64,000 nt of DNA from positions 1,038,501 to 1,102,500 of the forward strand of contig LT629764.1 in the NCBI GenBank assembly GCA_900105225.1, read 5' to 3'. Positions 16,070 to 24,232 of this stretch are shown piece by piece. Source of the DNA: Paenibacillaceae bacterium GAS479. Its GTDB lineage: Bacteria; Bacillota; Bacilli; Paenibacillales; Paenibacillaceae. The notes under the pieces were generated by a model. The model was not told the DNA's origin. It did not search any database and was given only the letters and a program-made list of their open reading frames with translations. Both the position numbers and the translations under genes were made by a program. Position 1 is the stretch's first letter. Every line of letters starts with the position of its first letter.

Positions 16070-16723
16070 TTAGCCTATAATGGATTCAATAAATTTTTCT
16101 AACAACGAAGGATCTGTGATGTTCTTATTACATTCCTGACCATTTATACACAAATAGTTACCGATCGCTTTATAGTAATCAGGCGAAGAATTAGCTGGCC
16201 TTTTTTTGGAGATAGCCGTAAACAGGGCAAGTTCTTCATGCCTATTGCATAAAAAGCAATAGCCCTTTTTATTGGTTGGCGTATACCTGCCCTCTATACC
16301 AATAAATTGTCCGTTCAAATGATACACAATGAACAGCTTATTCGTAGATATATCGATCCAGCTAATATAAGTTACATACCGGTAGTCGATCGCCCCTAAA
16401 TCAGGCAGCTTCAACTTTTTATTTTTGGGAAAAAGCTTCTGAATTTGCTTAGCTTTAATTGGCGGAAATTCAACTAAATAAGGCTCTAATTCCTTCAGAT
16501 GCTTTTGAAAATCGTCTGGTGTTTGTAAGTTGAAAATCGCTTCCATCATTTTTTTCTGGAAGTCCGTTGCGCTCGGAAACAATTCGGAAATTTTGAGTTC
16601 CGCACTGTATCTCACCGACTCCACTATTTTTGAATCGGCATTTGCCCTGAGAGCTTGCTCCAACACACCAGCTTGTTTCTTAATAAAATTGTATTGATGA
16701 TTAACGATAAATGGTTCACGCAT
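16070..16723 (-). CDS. FusB/FusC-family EF-G-binding protein
   Basis: A 217-residue cytoplasmic protein with the FusB layout: an N-terminal helical domain (about 1-85) and a C-terminal domain with a zinc site. Cys156 and Cys159 in GYCFLCNRHEE and Cys192 and Cys198 in YLCINGQECN are the likely ligands. FusB-type proteins bind elongation factor G and free it from stalled ribosomes, which gives fusidic acid resistance in staphylococci. Chromosomal homologues in soil Firmicutes may act in ribosome rescue without a resistance role. The ATG follows AAGGGGCTGTACCTA. It is a single-gene unit with its own promoter and terminator. Confidence 0.82.
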   Translation of the reverse strand: MREPFIVNHQYNFIKKQAGVLEQALRANADSKIVESVRYSAELKISELFPSATDFQKKMMEAIFNLQTPDDFQKHLKELEPYLVEFPPIKAKQIQKLFPKNKKLKLPDLGAIDYRYVTYISWIDISTNKLFIVYHLNGQFIGIEGRYTPTNKKGYCFLCNRHEELALFTAISKKRPANSSPDYYKAIGNYLCINGQECNKNITDPSLLEKFIESIIG

Positions 16724-16741
16724 TAGGTACAGCCCCTTATT

Positions 16742-16770
16742 TATTAATAGTGGAACAAAATAAGGTGCAA
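16742..16770 (-). promoter_or_regulatory. Candidate promoter of the fusB-like gene
   Basis: On the minus strand TTGCAC (16765-16770), 17 bp, TTAATA (16742-16747), leaving a short leader before the start codon. The rest of 16771-16948 shows no gene that I can support. Confidence 0.5.
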
Positions 16771-16948
16771 AGCCAAATCGTGAAACCGATCTATGCTCAT
16801 TTAGGCGATGTTATTGTTGCTCATTTTCGCCCATGCAAAGTATCGCCTTCAAAACAGGCTTTGCATGAGACCGGCCAATCCGGCAATCTTTTATTGCCAT
16901 ATTCATCAGCGCTCCTTTACACTTGAGATAATGAATATTATAAGCAAA

Positions 16949-16973
16949 CCATTCTGCTGTTTCAACAGAATGG
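16949..16973 (-). terminator. Terminator after the NTR-like membrane protein gene
   Basis: Perfect eight-pair stem CCATTCTG/CAGAATGG; the following T-rich part is weak on the minus strand. Confidence 0.5.
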
Positions 16974-16988
16974 CGATTCTAAAACATT

Positions 16989-17543
16989 TCATCTTGATGG
17001 AGTTTTTCTTCGTGCGCGGAGATAGGCATAAGCCAGTATCCCTAGACCCAAAGCCGTAATAGCGGATATGATCCAGATTGAAGCTGGAGAGATTTTTGAA
17101 CCATTTTCATCAGGAATGCTCAGCAGCGGAATCTCTTTCCCTTGTAAAAATGCAAGCTCCTCTTTTGCCTCGCCAACGAGCTTACTCGGGGAACACAAAG
17201 AATTTTCCCATTTCCCGTTCTTTTTGGTTAGAAAGAATAAGTACTGCTCCCCAACCTTGCTGGGACCATTTAAATTCCCCCAAGTTCGATCCTCGCCCAT
17301 TGAAACTTTATTCACACTAACACCCTTATAGCTTGTTGTTACCGTTGATTTGACAATATTGTGATCTCCGTCCGGGAAAACCTTGTCCACCTTCCCGACA
17401 ATAACGCCATCGTATTTCGCATACGCTTCTTCCACGGACAGCAACTGTGCACAAGACAATGCTTGCGCCTGCGGAGAATAGAACAGGGCAAGCAGCAGAA
17501 TAACGGCCATAAGCGAAATGATTTGTTTCAAAATTTGTTTCAA
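16989..17543 (-). CDS. Secreted membrane-tethered protein, NTR/TIMP-like domain
   Basis: A 184-residue protein. Signal peptide (about 1-28, ending AQA), an extracellular domain beginning LSCAQLLSVEEAYAKYDGVIVGKV and ending near a second cysteine in LCSPSKLV, and a C-terminal membrane helix (about 155-178) followed by Arg/Lys. The early cysteine and the 'sub-D-x-v-f-x-G-k-V' pattern recall the netrin/TIMP-like fold found in some bacterial surface proteins. Ligand unknown. I place the start at TTG (17543) because it follows AGAGGGGGAGATGTT and leads directly into the signal peptide; the open frame upstream adds 27 unlikely residues. Confidence 0.6.
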   Translation of the reverse strand: MKQILKQIISLMAVILLLALFYSPQAQALSCAQLLSVEEAYAKYDGVIVGKVDKVFPDGDHNIVKSTVTTSYKGVSVNKVSMGEDRTWGNLNGPSKVGEQYLFFLTKKNGKWENSLCSPSKLVGEAKEELAFLQGKEIPLLSIPDENGSKISPASIWIISAITALGLGILAYAYLRARRKTPSR

Positions 17544-17624
17544 AACATCTCCCCCTCTTTGAGTTAAAGGGACGGAATAAAACGGGTTAAAGTTGCAAAT
17601 GCCTACTTTCCCTGATCTCCGCAT

Positions 17625-17672
17625 AAAAAAAAGACCGGGAAAGATAGAGTAAAAACAGCTCCCTCCTCAGTC
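17625..17672 (-). terminator. Terminator after the RNA methyltransferase gene
   Basis: Stem GACTGAGGAGGGAG/CTTTCCCGGTC (imperfect) followed by T8 on the minus strand. Confidence 0.65.
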
Positions 17673-17749
17673 TTCAGTCTTTATTCTTGCTTAGACGTAA
17701 TAATTATTCCTGGACACTTATGTAGGGCCATGAACAGAAATTATCGCTT

Positions 17750-18550
17750 TTAAAATTCCCGCTGCCTAAGCGCCTCATACAGCACAACCGTGCCCGCCAT
17801 CGCCACATTGAGCGACTCGGTTCGGCCTTTCATGGGAATAATAACGCCATAGTCCAGTTGCTCCAGCGATGCTTGGGATAGGCCGTCAGCTTCATTGCCG
17901 AGCAGCAGCCAGAGCGGCCCGGTGAAATCACACTCATAACAGCTGCGAGCCGCTTGCAGGCTAGTGCCGGCAATTGTCATGCCTTTGGAACGCGCCTCCG
18001 GCAAAAGCTCGGTCAAATCTCCCTCCAGCACGGGAAGATGGAACAGCGATCCCATCGTTGAACGAACGGTTTTGGGATTGTACAAATCCACACATCCCTT
18101 GCCAAGCACAACAGCATCCGCTCCGGCCGCATCAGCACTGCGGATGATCGTTCCAGCATTGCCCGGATCACGCACGCCGTCCAGCACAACGACGAGCCCT
18201 CGCTCACGGAACAACGCCGCATGGTCGGCGACGGGTTTGTCCACGATGCCGAAAACCGGCGGCGGCGAGTCTGTTCCGGTACATTTGGAAATGACCGATC
18301 GAGCTGCCGCAACGAGCTCAACCGTTGCTCCATGTAAGCGCAGCGGCTCCTCTAGCTCAGGGGGCAAACCGCGATCAGCATCATAAACAATCGTACGCAC
18401 CGCTGCACCGCATATTAGCGCTTCGATGAGCATATGCGTGCCTTCGGCCAAAAATTGTCCCTGCCGGTTCCGATGTTTCGTCTCCAGAAGGGCAGCCCAA
18501 GCCTTCACTCGCGGATTGCTCGCAGAGGTTAGCACAAGCTCTGCAGTCAT
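17750..18550 (-). CDS. TrmH/SpoU-family RNA 2'-O-methyltransferase
   Basis: A 266-residue protein with an N-terminal substrate-binding domain (about 1-105) and a SPOUT catalytic domain. The three family motifs are present: RDPGNAGTIIR (127-137), LLLGNEADGLS (215-225) and IPMKGRTESLNVA (238-250). These enzymes transfer a methyl group from S-adenosylmethionine to a ribose 2'-hydroxyl in tRNA or 23S rRNA. It resembles B. subtilis YsgA; the target nucleotide cannot be read from sequence. The start overlaps the ktrA stop by four bases (ATGA), so the two are cotranscribed. Confidence 0.88.
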   Translation of the reverse strand: MTAELVLTSASNPRVKAWAALLETKHRNRQGQFLAEGTHMLIEALICGAAVRTIVYDADRGLPPELEEPLRLHGATVELVAAARSVISKCTGTDSPPPVFGIVDKPVADHAALFRERGLVVVLDGVRDPGNAGTIIRSADAAGADAVVLGKGCVDLYNPKTVRSTMGSLFHLPVLEGDLTELLPEARSKGMTIAGTSLQAARSCYECDFTGPLWLLLGNEADGLSQASLEQLDYGVIIPMKGRTESLNVAMAGTVVLYEALRQREF

Positions 18551-19230
18551 CGGCTTTTCACTTCCCGTTCTACCGCATAAGCTACCTCAAGGCGCAGAAT
18601 ATCCTTGTTGGAGCCCACGATGACGAGCACATCTTCCCGACCAATAACATGATCCGGACTCGGTGTAATGTCCATCTTACCGTTGTTTTTGATGCCAAGT
18701 ACATTGCATTGATGACGCGCCCGAAGATCCAACTGCTTCAGCGTACGGCCGATCATAGCATCTGGAGCTTCAATCTCGATGATGCCATGCTCAGGCGTAA
18801 GCTCGATGAAGTCGAGCACGCTCGGCGAAATGAGATGATGAGCTACGCGTAAGCCCATATCCCGCTCTGGATAAACGACGCGGTCAGCTCCGATTTTGCT
18901 CAGCACTTTGCCGTGCAGTTCGTTCTGCGCTTTGACAATCAGGTAGGGTACGCCAAGATCCTTCAAGATGAGCGTTGTCAAAATACTCGCCTGAATGTCC
19001 TCGCCAATGGCGACAACGACAACGTCGAAGTTGCGTACGCCGATCGCGCGCAGCGCCTCCTCGTCGGTCGTATCGGCCGATACCGCATGCGTGACGGTCG
19101 ACGCGATTTCCTGGATGCGGTCCTCGTCGCTATCTATAGCCAGTACTTCAAAGCCCATTTCAGACAGCGATTGGGCGACGCTTGAGCCAAACCGGCCCAT
19201 GCCGACGACGGCAAATTGCTTTTTACGCAT
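18547..19230 (-). CDS. ktrA: KtrA-type potassium uptake regulatory protein (RCK)
   Basis: A 227-residue cytoplasmic protein with an N-terminal Rossmann domain (VVGMGRFG at 8-15, acidic pair at the end of strand 2 in LAIDSDED) and a C-terminal TrkA-C domain (about 135-220). It matches KtrA/KtrC subunits that gate KtrB/KtrD potassium channels in response to nucleotides. No channel gene is nearby. I use the ATG at 19230 (GGCGGAG eight bases upstream); a GTG three codons earlier is too close to the Shine-Dalgarno. Confidence 0.87.
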   Translation of the reverse strand: MRKKQFAVVGMGRFGSSVAQSLSEMGFEVLAIDSDEDRIQEIASTVTHAVSADTTDEEALRAIGVRNFDVVVVAIGEDIQASILTTLILKDLGVPYLIVKAQNELHGKVLSKIGADRVVYPERDMGLRVAHHLISPSVLDFIELTPEHGIIEIEAPDAMIGRTLKQLDLRARHQCNVLGIKNNGKMDITPSPDHVIGREDVLVIVGSNKDILRLEVAYAVEREVKSR

Positions 19231-19269
19231 GCTGAACACTCCGCCTTTCCTATCCCGCTAATGGCTTTT

Positions 19270-19278
19270 ATTATACCA
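19270..19278 (-). promoter_or_regulatory. Extended -10 promoter of ktrA
   Basis: TGGTATAAT on the minus strand is a perfect -10 hexamer with a TG extension, 40 bp upstream of the start. No convincing -35 is seen. Confidence 0.55.
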
Positions 19279-19298
19279 TATTGACACGGTGCTTACCC

Positions 19299-19328
19299 GA
19301 ATGCTCCATGTGCCAAAAGGGCATTATA
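19299..19328 (+). promoter_or_regulatory. Candidate sigmaG-type promoter of sspI
   Basis: GAATG (19299-19303), 18-bp spacer, CATTATA (19322-19328). The -10 fits the forespore sigmaG/sigmaF consensus CATNNTA; the -35 fits weakly. SspI genes are forespore-expressed in Bacillus. Confidence 0.4.
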
Positions 19329-19363
19329 ATCGAGAATTGAATACAGGGGGAGTGACAGAACTG

Positions 19364-19576
19364 ATGAGTCAGTTTAACCTGCGTGAAGCCATTACCCAGA
19401 TCGTTCAGGACAAGCCAGAGGGTGAGCTTGGCGAAATTATCCGTGAATCCATCGACAGCGACGAGAAAGCCCTCCCGGGTCTTGGCGTACTGTTCGAAAT
19501 GATCTGGAAAGACAGCTCTGCTGCCGAGCAGCAAACTCTTATTGGAAAGCTGCATGGCCATTTGAACAAAGCTTGA
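19364..19576 (+). CDS. sspI: Small acid-soluble spore protein SspI
   Basis: A 70-residue protein with the SspI pattern: FNLREAITQIV near the start and ALPGLGVLFEMIWK (about 38-51), which is close to the B. subtilis SspI motif LPGLGVLFEVIWK. SspI is a minor small acid-soluble protein of the spore core, made in the forespore. The start is ATG at 19364 with AGGGGGAG eleven bases upstream; the frame is open further back but not conserved. Divergent from ktrA. Confidence 0.9.
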   Translation: MSQFNLREAITQIVQDKPEGELGEIIRESIDSDEKALPGLGVLFEMIWKDSSAAEQQTLIGKLHGHLNKA

Positions 19577-19663
19577 GCATAGTGCCATACGAACATATCC
19601 CCGTCAATTAGCAGCATATCCTACCATTTAACGCAAATTGCCGCTGCCCCGAGAATATCAAAC

Positions 19664-19698
19664 AAGCCAGAGGCATCGGCCTCTGGCTTGCTCTCTTT
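19664..19698. terminator. Bidirectional terminator between sspI and the oxidoreductase
   Basis: Perfect nine-pair stem AGCCAGAGG/CCTCTGGCT, T-rich on both sides, between convergent genes. Confidence 0.75.
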
Positions 19699-19756
19699 CC
19701 CTTACCTCGTACATTGTTTATGGGCAGTCCATGAGATCGGCAAGTCGATTCGAGTT

Positions 19757-20962
19757 CTAGCTGCCGCTTTCGGCCATCTCCGACAGGTTTACCCAGCGCC
19801 GCTCCTCGATGGAACGTTCCACCGCCTCAAGCACCTCCTGGCATTTCACCCCATCAACGAAGCTTGGAGACGGCTGGCGATCCTCCGCAATCGCACTTAT
19901 AAACTCCAGCACCTCATGCGTAAATGTGTGCTCAAAACCAATCGTATGGCCCGGCGGCCACCAAGCTTCGGAATAAGCATGGGCCTCATCCGTGCAAAGT
20001 ACGCGGCGGAAGCCTTGCACATCCTCGGCATCATCCGTGAAATAAACTTCCAGCTCATTCATGCGCTCGAAATCAAACCTCAGACTTCCTTTGCTGCCGT
20101 TGATCTCGAATGCATTCGTGCTGCGATGTCCAGGAGCAGAGCGCGACGCTTCAAAACTTCCCAGAGCACCGTCGACAAAACGAGCCATAAACACAGCAGC
20201 ATCATCCACTGTTACTGGCCCGCGCTGTACTTGATCTGTTCCGTCTTTGCCACTTTGTCCGCCCTCCTCTGAGGGAAGCGGCCGTTCCTTGACGAATGTC
20301 TCGGTCATACCGATAACCTCTTCGAACTCGCCTACTAGATAGCGAGCCAGATCAACCAGATGGGCTCCAAGATCACTTTGCGCTCCAGAGCCCGCGATTT
20401 CCTTTTTCAGTCTCCAGACGAGGGGAAACTCTGGATCAACGAGCCAGTCCTGCAGGAACCGCGCGCGAAAATGATGAACCTTCCCTAACCGCCCCTCTTC
20501 CACCAGCTTCTTGGCCAGCTTGACCGCTGGCGAGAAACGATAGTTGAAACCGGTCATATGTTTTACTCCCGCTTCCTCCGCCGCTCGCAGCATCGTCCTG
20601 GAGTCCGCAAGCGTGAGAGCTAGCGGTTTCTCGCACAGGATATGCTTTCCGGATCGAGCAGCCTCAACCGCAATCTCAAGATGAGCATCACTCGGAGTGT
20701 TGATGTCAATCAGATCAATATCGTCCCGAGCGACCACCTGCCGCCAGTCCGTCTCCAGCTCTTGCCAGCCGAACTGAACCCGGGCTTCCTCAGCCCCTGC
20801 TGCGTTGCGTCCGCATAACACGGCCATCTCAGGCTGTAGCGGCGCATCACTGAAAAACATCGGCATCGCGCGGTATGCGTTACTATGCGCCTTACCCATG
20901 AACTTGTAGCCGATCATGCCAACCCGAAGTGTCTTTTTCTTATTGTTATTTTCAGTTGTCAT
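19757..20962 (-). CDS. Gfo/Idh/MocA-family oxidoreductase
   Basis: A 401-residue NAD(P)-dependent sugar or inositol dehydrogenase-like protein. The Rossmann motif GMIGYKFMGKAHSN is at 15-28, the family motif EKPLAL at 111-116, and the substrate-domain signature SDLGAHLVDLARYL near 195-208 holds the usual catalytic histidine. The exact sugar substrate cannot be read. The ATG follows AGGAGATGGATAGAGG. It lies 53 bp downstream of a LacI-family repressor gene, probably in the same transcript, so its substrate pathway may provide the repressor's ligand. Confidence 0.87.
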   Translation of the reverse strand: MTTENNNKKKTLRVGMIGYKFMGKAHSNAYRAMPMFFSDAPLQPEMAVLCGRNAAGAEEARVQFGWQELETDWRQVVARDDIDLIDINTPSDAHLEIAVEAARSGKHILCEKPLALTLADSRTMLRAAEEAGVKHMTGFNYRFSPAVKLAKKLVEEGRLGKVHHFRARFLQDWLVDPEFPLVWRLKKEIAGSGAQSDLGAHLVDLARYLVGEFEEVIGMTETFVKERPLPSEEGGQSGKDGTDQVQRGPVTVDDAAVFMARFVDGALGSFEASRSAPGHRSTNAFEINGSKGSLRFDFERMNELEVYFTDDAEDVQGFRRVLCTDEAHAYSEAWWPPGHTIGFEHTFTHEVLEFISAIAEDRQPSPSFVDGVKCQEVLEAVERSIEERRWVNLSEMAESGS

Positions 20963-21015
20963 CCTCTATCCATCTCCTTGCATTTAGTCCGTTCCGAACC
21001 TGTTCTGAATCTTTG

Positions 21016-22017
21016 CTAAGTACGTTTCAAGCTCGATTCCCGTACGACCAGCCCAACAGGCAGCTTATCAACCGGCATGCTCTGTGCTTGAAGTGCAATT
21101 AACGCCGCCATTCGTCCCGTCTCATAAAAGGAAGCAGAAACCGAGGTGAGCGTCGGCTCCATCAGCCGCGCCCCGTCAGAATCATCAAAGCCAGTCAATC
21201 CATAGTCTCGACTGGCCTCATATCCAAGCTGCCGCAAACCTTGCAGCAAGCCAATCGCCATCCGGTCATTACCCGCCACAAAAGCATCCGCACGACCCGA
21301 GCGCAGCAGTTCTGCTGCTTCCCCAGCAAGCGCCAGCCCGCTGGTCCGGCTGTAATTACCTTGCAGCACAGCATGCTCCCCCTTGAGCTCATCCGGCATC
21401 GCATCTCGAAAGCCGAGCAGCCGGTCCAAGCTATTGGAGAAGCCTGGAGGTCCTTTTACAAAAGCCGGTCTACGCCAGCCCTGCTGGAGCAAATGCTCAG
21501 CCGCCAAAAAACAGCCTCTGCGGTGATCCGTCTCGACTGCTCGATGCTCCAGACCGTCAATCCGTTGATTGACGAACGCAAATGATCTTCCTTCCGCATC
21601 CAGCTTAAGCAGCTCTTCACGTTCCTCCGTAATGTCTCTCGCTCCAAGTAGAATCAACCCGTCTATCTTTTGCTGCCGGAATAGCAGACCACATCCCCGG
21701 TCCTCTCCCGGCATCCGATGCAGCAATAGCAAATCCGCCCCATGCTGCTGTGCAGCCTCGCTAATCCCGCCCATCATCTCGTAAAAATAGTAGGTCGAGA
21801 AAAGTTTAGCTTTCGGCACAAAGGGGAGCATAACACCGAGATTGCCACTTCTTTTGCGGGCGAATTGCCTCGCCAGTTCATTCGGCACATACCCGAGCTC
21901 CGCCGCCGCCTTCAACACCTTTTCGCGGGTTTTCTCCTTGACGGCTTCTGATTCACTGAACACCCGAGACACGGTCGCCTCCGATACACCAGCCCGCTCC
22001 GCTACTTGCTTGCGCAT
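21016..22017 (-). CDS. LacI-family transcriptional repressor
   Basis: A 333-residue protein. The N-terminal LacI headpiece reads KQVAERAGVSEATVSRVF with the hinge helix NELARQFARKRS, followed by a periplasmic-binding-protein-like sensor domain (about 60-330). The ligand is probably a sugar. The ATG at 22017 is six bases after GAGGTG; a GTG three codons upstream overlaps the Shine-Dalgarno. A near-perfect 18-bp CG-centred palindrome lies about 65 bp upstream and is a likely autoregulatory operator. Confidence 0.88.
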   Translation of the reverse strand: MRKQVAERAGVSEATVSRVFSESEAVKEKTREKVLKAAAELGYVPNELARQFARKRSGNLGVMLPFVPKAKLFSTYYFYEMMGGISEAAQQHGADLLLLHRMPGEDRGCGLLFRQQKIDGLILLGARDITEEREELLKLDAEGRSFAFVNQRIDGLEHRAVETDHRRGCFLAAEHLLQQGWRRPAFVKGPPGFSNSLDRLLGFRDAMPDELKGEHAVLQGNYSRTSGLALAGEAAELLRSGRADAFVAGNDRMAIGLLQGLRQLGYEASRDYGLTGFDDSDGARLMEPTLTSVSASFYETGRMAALIALQAQSMPVDKLPVGLVVRESSLKRT

Positions 22018-22082
22018 TCTCTTCACCTCATTCAGCCAACTGCTGATCGCAACCCGATGTTTTGTATTAATTCTGCAACAGT

Positions 22083-22100
22083 AATGTACGCGCGTTCATT
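22083..22100. promoter_or_regulatory. LacI-type operator
   Basis: AATGTACGCGCGTTCATT is palindromic at all but one base pair and centred on CG, as is usual for LacI-family operators. It is upstream of the lacI-family gene and probably controls it and the oxidoreductase. Confidence 0.6.
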
Positions 22101-22194
22101 TTCTCATAAACTTCTTTTAGCTGTCAACGCCACACCTTTTTATGCAATCTCAATGAGGCAATGAATGCCCAATGTAGACAACTGCCTAAATATG

Positions 22195-22222
22195 AAAAAG
22201 CCAACCGATTTCTCGGCTGGCT
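22195..22222 (-). terminator. prfC terminator
   Basis: Stem AGCCAGCCGA/TCGGTTGGCT with a four-base loop, followed by T5 on the minus strand. Confidence 0.8.
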
Positions 22223-22354
22223 CTATTTGTTCAAACCGCTTATTTCTTGGAGCCTCTACTTGTTCAAACACCTTATTCCACGAGTTCCCGACGACTCCTG
22301 CAACAGTCATTTGGCAGCCTGGGAGCTTCAATAATTCAAGCCGTCTTAATGAAC

Positions 22355-23941
22355 TTAAGGAGCCGTTTCCAGGAATTTGGAAGTTGGATTTTTGGTCTCA
22401 GCGGTACGCATCGCATACTCGTTCTCAAATAGGGCGACATAGTTGCCCTTTTTGTCCTTCACGAGCGTAGAGTTAATGCGGAACTTGGAAGGATCGATAT
22501 TGTCATCAACGATCCAGCGTGCGAACTGGAACGGCATACGTTGCATAATGACATCAACGCCGTACTCCGCCTTCATCCGGTACTCAAACACCTCGAATTG
22601 CAGCTGTCCAACAACGCCGAGAATCGTATCCTCGAAGCCGCTAGCGGATTGGAACACCTGAATGGTGCCTTCCTCGGTCAGCTGATCAATGCCTTTTTCG
22701 TACTGTTTCTTCTTGAGCGCATTTTTGATCGAGACTTTGGCGAAAATCTCTGGCGAAAATGTCGGCAGCTCATCAAACACGACGTTGCCGCCTTGCGCCA
22801 AGCTGTCGCCAATCCGGAAAATGCCTGGATCGAACAGGCCGATAATATCACCCGGATAAGCGGCCTCAACGATATCACGGTCCTGAGCCAAAAACTGCTG
22901 TGGCTGAGCCAGCTTGATATCTTTGCCGATGCGCACATGTTTTACACTCATACCACGCTCAAAACGTCCCGAACAAATGCGTAAGAAGGCAATTCGGTCC
23001 CGATGGGCTGGGTTCATATTTGCCTGGATTTTGAAGACGTATCCACTGAACTTCTCGCTCGTTGGTTCAACAGGGCCATTCGTACTGTTGCGCGGCTCCG
23101 GCTTTGGCGCCAACTGCAGGAAGTTTTCGAGGAATGTCTGCACGCCGAAGTTATTGACGGCGCTGCCGAAGAATACCGGCGTCAACTCTCCTGCCCGAAC
23201 CTTCTCAAAGTCGAACTGATCACCTGCTACATCCAATAGCTCCAGATCCTGCTCAAGCTGATCGGCGAGATAGTCGCCGGCCATCTCACGGATGATCGGA
23301 TCCTTATAATCGCCTACCTTATTTACCTGGATATTGGAATGATCGTTACCCTGGAACAGCTCAACCTGATTCTTCATCCGGTCGTAAACGCCGCACAACT
23401 CCCGGCCCATCCCAATCGGCCAGTTCATCGGCACCGAACGGATACCAAGCACCCTTTCCAGCTCTTCCATCAGATCGAACGGGCTTTGACCCTCGCGATC
23501 CAGTTTGTTGATGAAGGTGAAGATTGGAATACCGCGCCGACGGCATACTTGAAACAGCTTGATTGTCTGAGCCTCGACGCCTTTGGCAACGTCGATCAGC
23601 ATGACGGCGCTATCCGCCGCTGTCAGCGTACGATAAGTGTCCTCACTGAAGTCTTGGTGACCAGGCGTATCGAGAATATTGATGCGGTGTCCGTTGTAAT
23701 CAAACTGCATAACAGAGGAAGTAACCGAGATACCACGTTGCTTCTCGATCTCCATCCAGTCGGACGTTGCATGTTTACTTGCTTTACGAGCCTTAACTGA
23801 GCCTGCCTCGCGAATAGCTCCTCCGAACAGCAACAGCTTCTCGGTCAGCGTCGTTTTACCGGCGTCAGGGTGAGAGATAATGGCGAAGGTGCGCCGTTTG
23901 TCCACCTCTTGTTTAATTTCATCGATTAATGGCTTTGTCAT
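22355..23941 (-). CDS. prfC: Peptide chain release factor 3
   Basis: A 528-residue translational GTPase. G1 is SHPDAGKT (23-30), G2 lies in RGISVTSS, G3 is DTPGHQD, G4 is NKLDRE. The C-terminal half has domain II and the RF3-specific domain III. RF3 recycles release factors 1 and 2 from the ribosome after peptide release. Length is typical. The ATG follows AAGGAGACCCAA. Single-gene unit. EF-G is excluded by the shorter length and the RF3-type KRRTFAIISHPDAGK start. Confidence 0.95.
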   Translation of the reverse strand: MTKPLIDEIKQEVDKRRTFAIISHPDAGKTTLTEKLLLFGGAIREAGSVKARKASKHATSDWMEIEKQRGISVTSSVMQFDYNGHRINILDTPGHQDFSEDTYRTLTAADSAVMLIDVAKGVEAQTIKLFQVCRRRGIPIFTFINKLDREGQSPFDLMEELERVLGIRSVPMNWPIGMGRELCGVYDRMKNQVELFQGNDHSNIQVNKVGDYKDPIIREMAGDYLADQLEQDLELLDVAGDQFDFEKVRAGELTPVFFGSAVNNFGVQTFLENFLQLAPKPEPRNSTNGPVEPTSEKFSGYVFKIQANMNPAHRDRIAFLRICSGRFERGMSVKHVRIGKDIKLAQPQQFLAQDRDIVEAAYPGDIIGLFDPGIFRIGDSLAQGGNVVFDELPTFSPEIFAKVSIKNALKKKQYEKGIDQLTEEGTIQVFQSASGFEDTILGVVGQLQFEVFEYRMKAEYGVDVIMQRMPFQFARWIVDDNIDPSKFRINSTLVKDKKGNYVALFENEYAMRTAETKNPTSKFLETAP

Positions 23942-24171
23942 TTGGGTCTCCTTGCTTCCTGCTATTTATCTTCTTGCAAGCGGAATCTGCGGCTCAAACA
24001 TGAGGCAGAGTCCGGATCAGATCGGCATTGTCATAGTTGTACTCCTTGAAAAGGTGTATTTTAACTGGTTTTGCCGCAACTGCCTGCAGCCCTAACTTCA
24101 ATTAAAACCTGTAAACCCACCTTCGCGCAAGCTAATTCAACGCTAAACAGGGATAAGTTGCTCCATAAACG

Positions 24172-24208
24172 CTTCAAATCCTGTCCGGAAGCCCGAACAG
24201 GATTGAAG
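24172..24208 (-). terminator. Hairpin terminator after zwf
   Basis: Long stem CTTCAATCCTGT/ACAGGATTTGAAG (one bulge) on the minus strand; the T tract is weak. The rest of the prfC-zwf gap (23942-24232) holds only the prfC ribosome binding site and no further signal I can support. Confidence 0.6.
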
Positions 24209-24232
24209 TGCCTTCTATAAAGGGGATAACGC

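Noticed and set aside
16711..17059. Plus-strand frames upstream of the fusB-like gene
   Set aside because: No ribosome binding site or family pattern; the region holds a promoter and a terminator.
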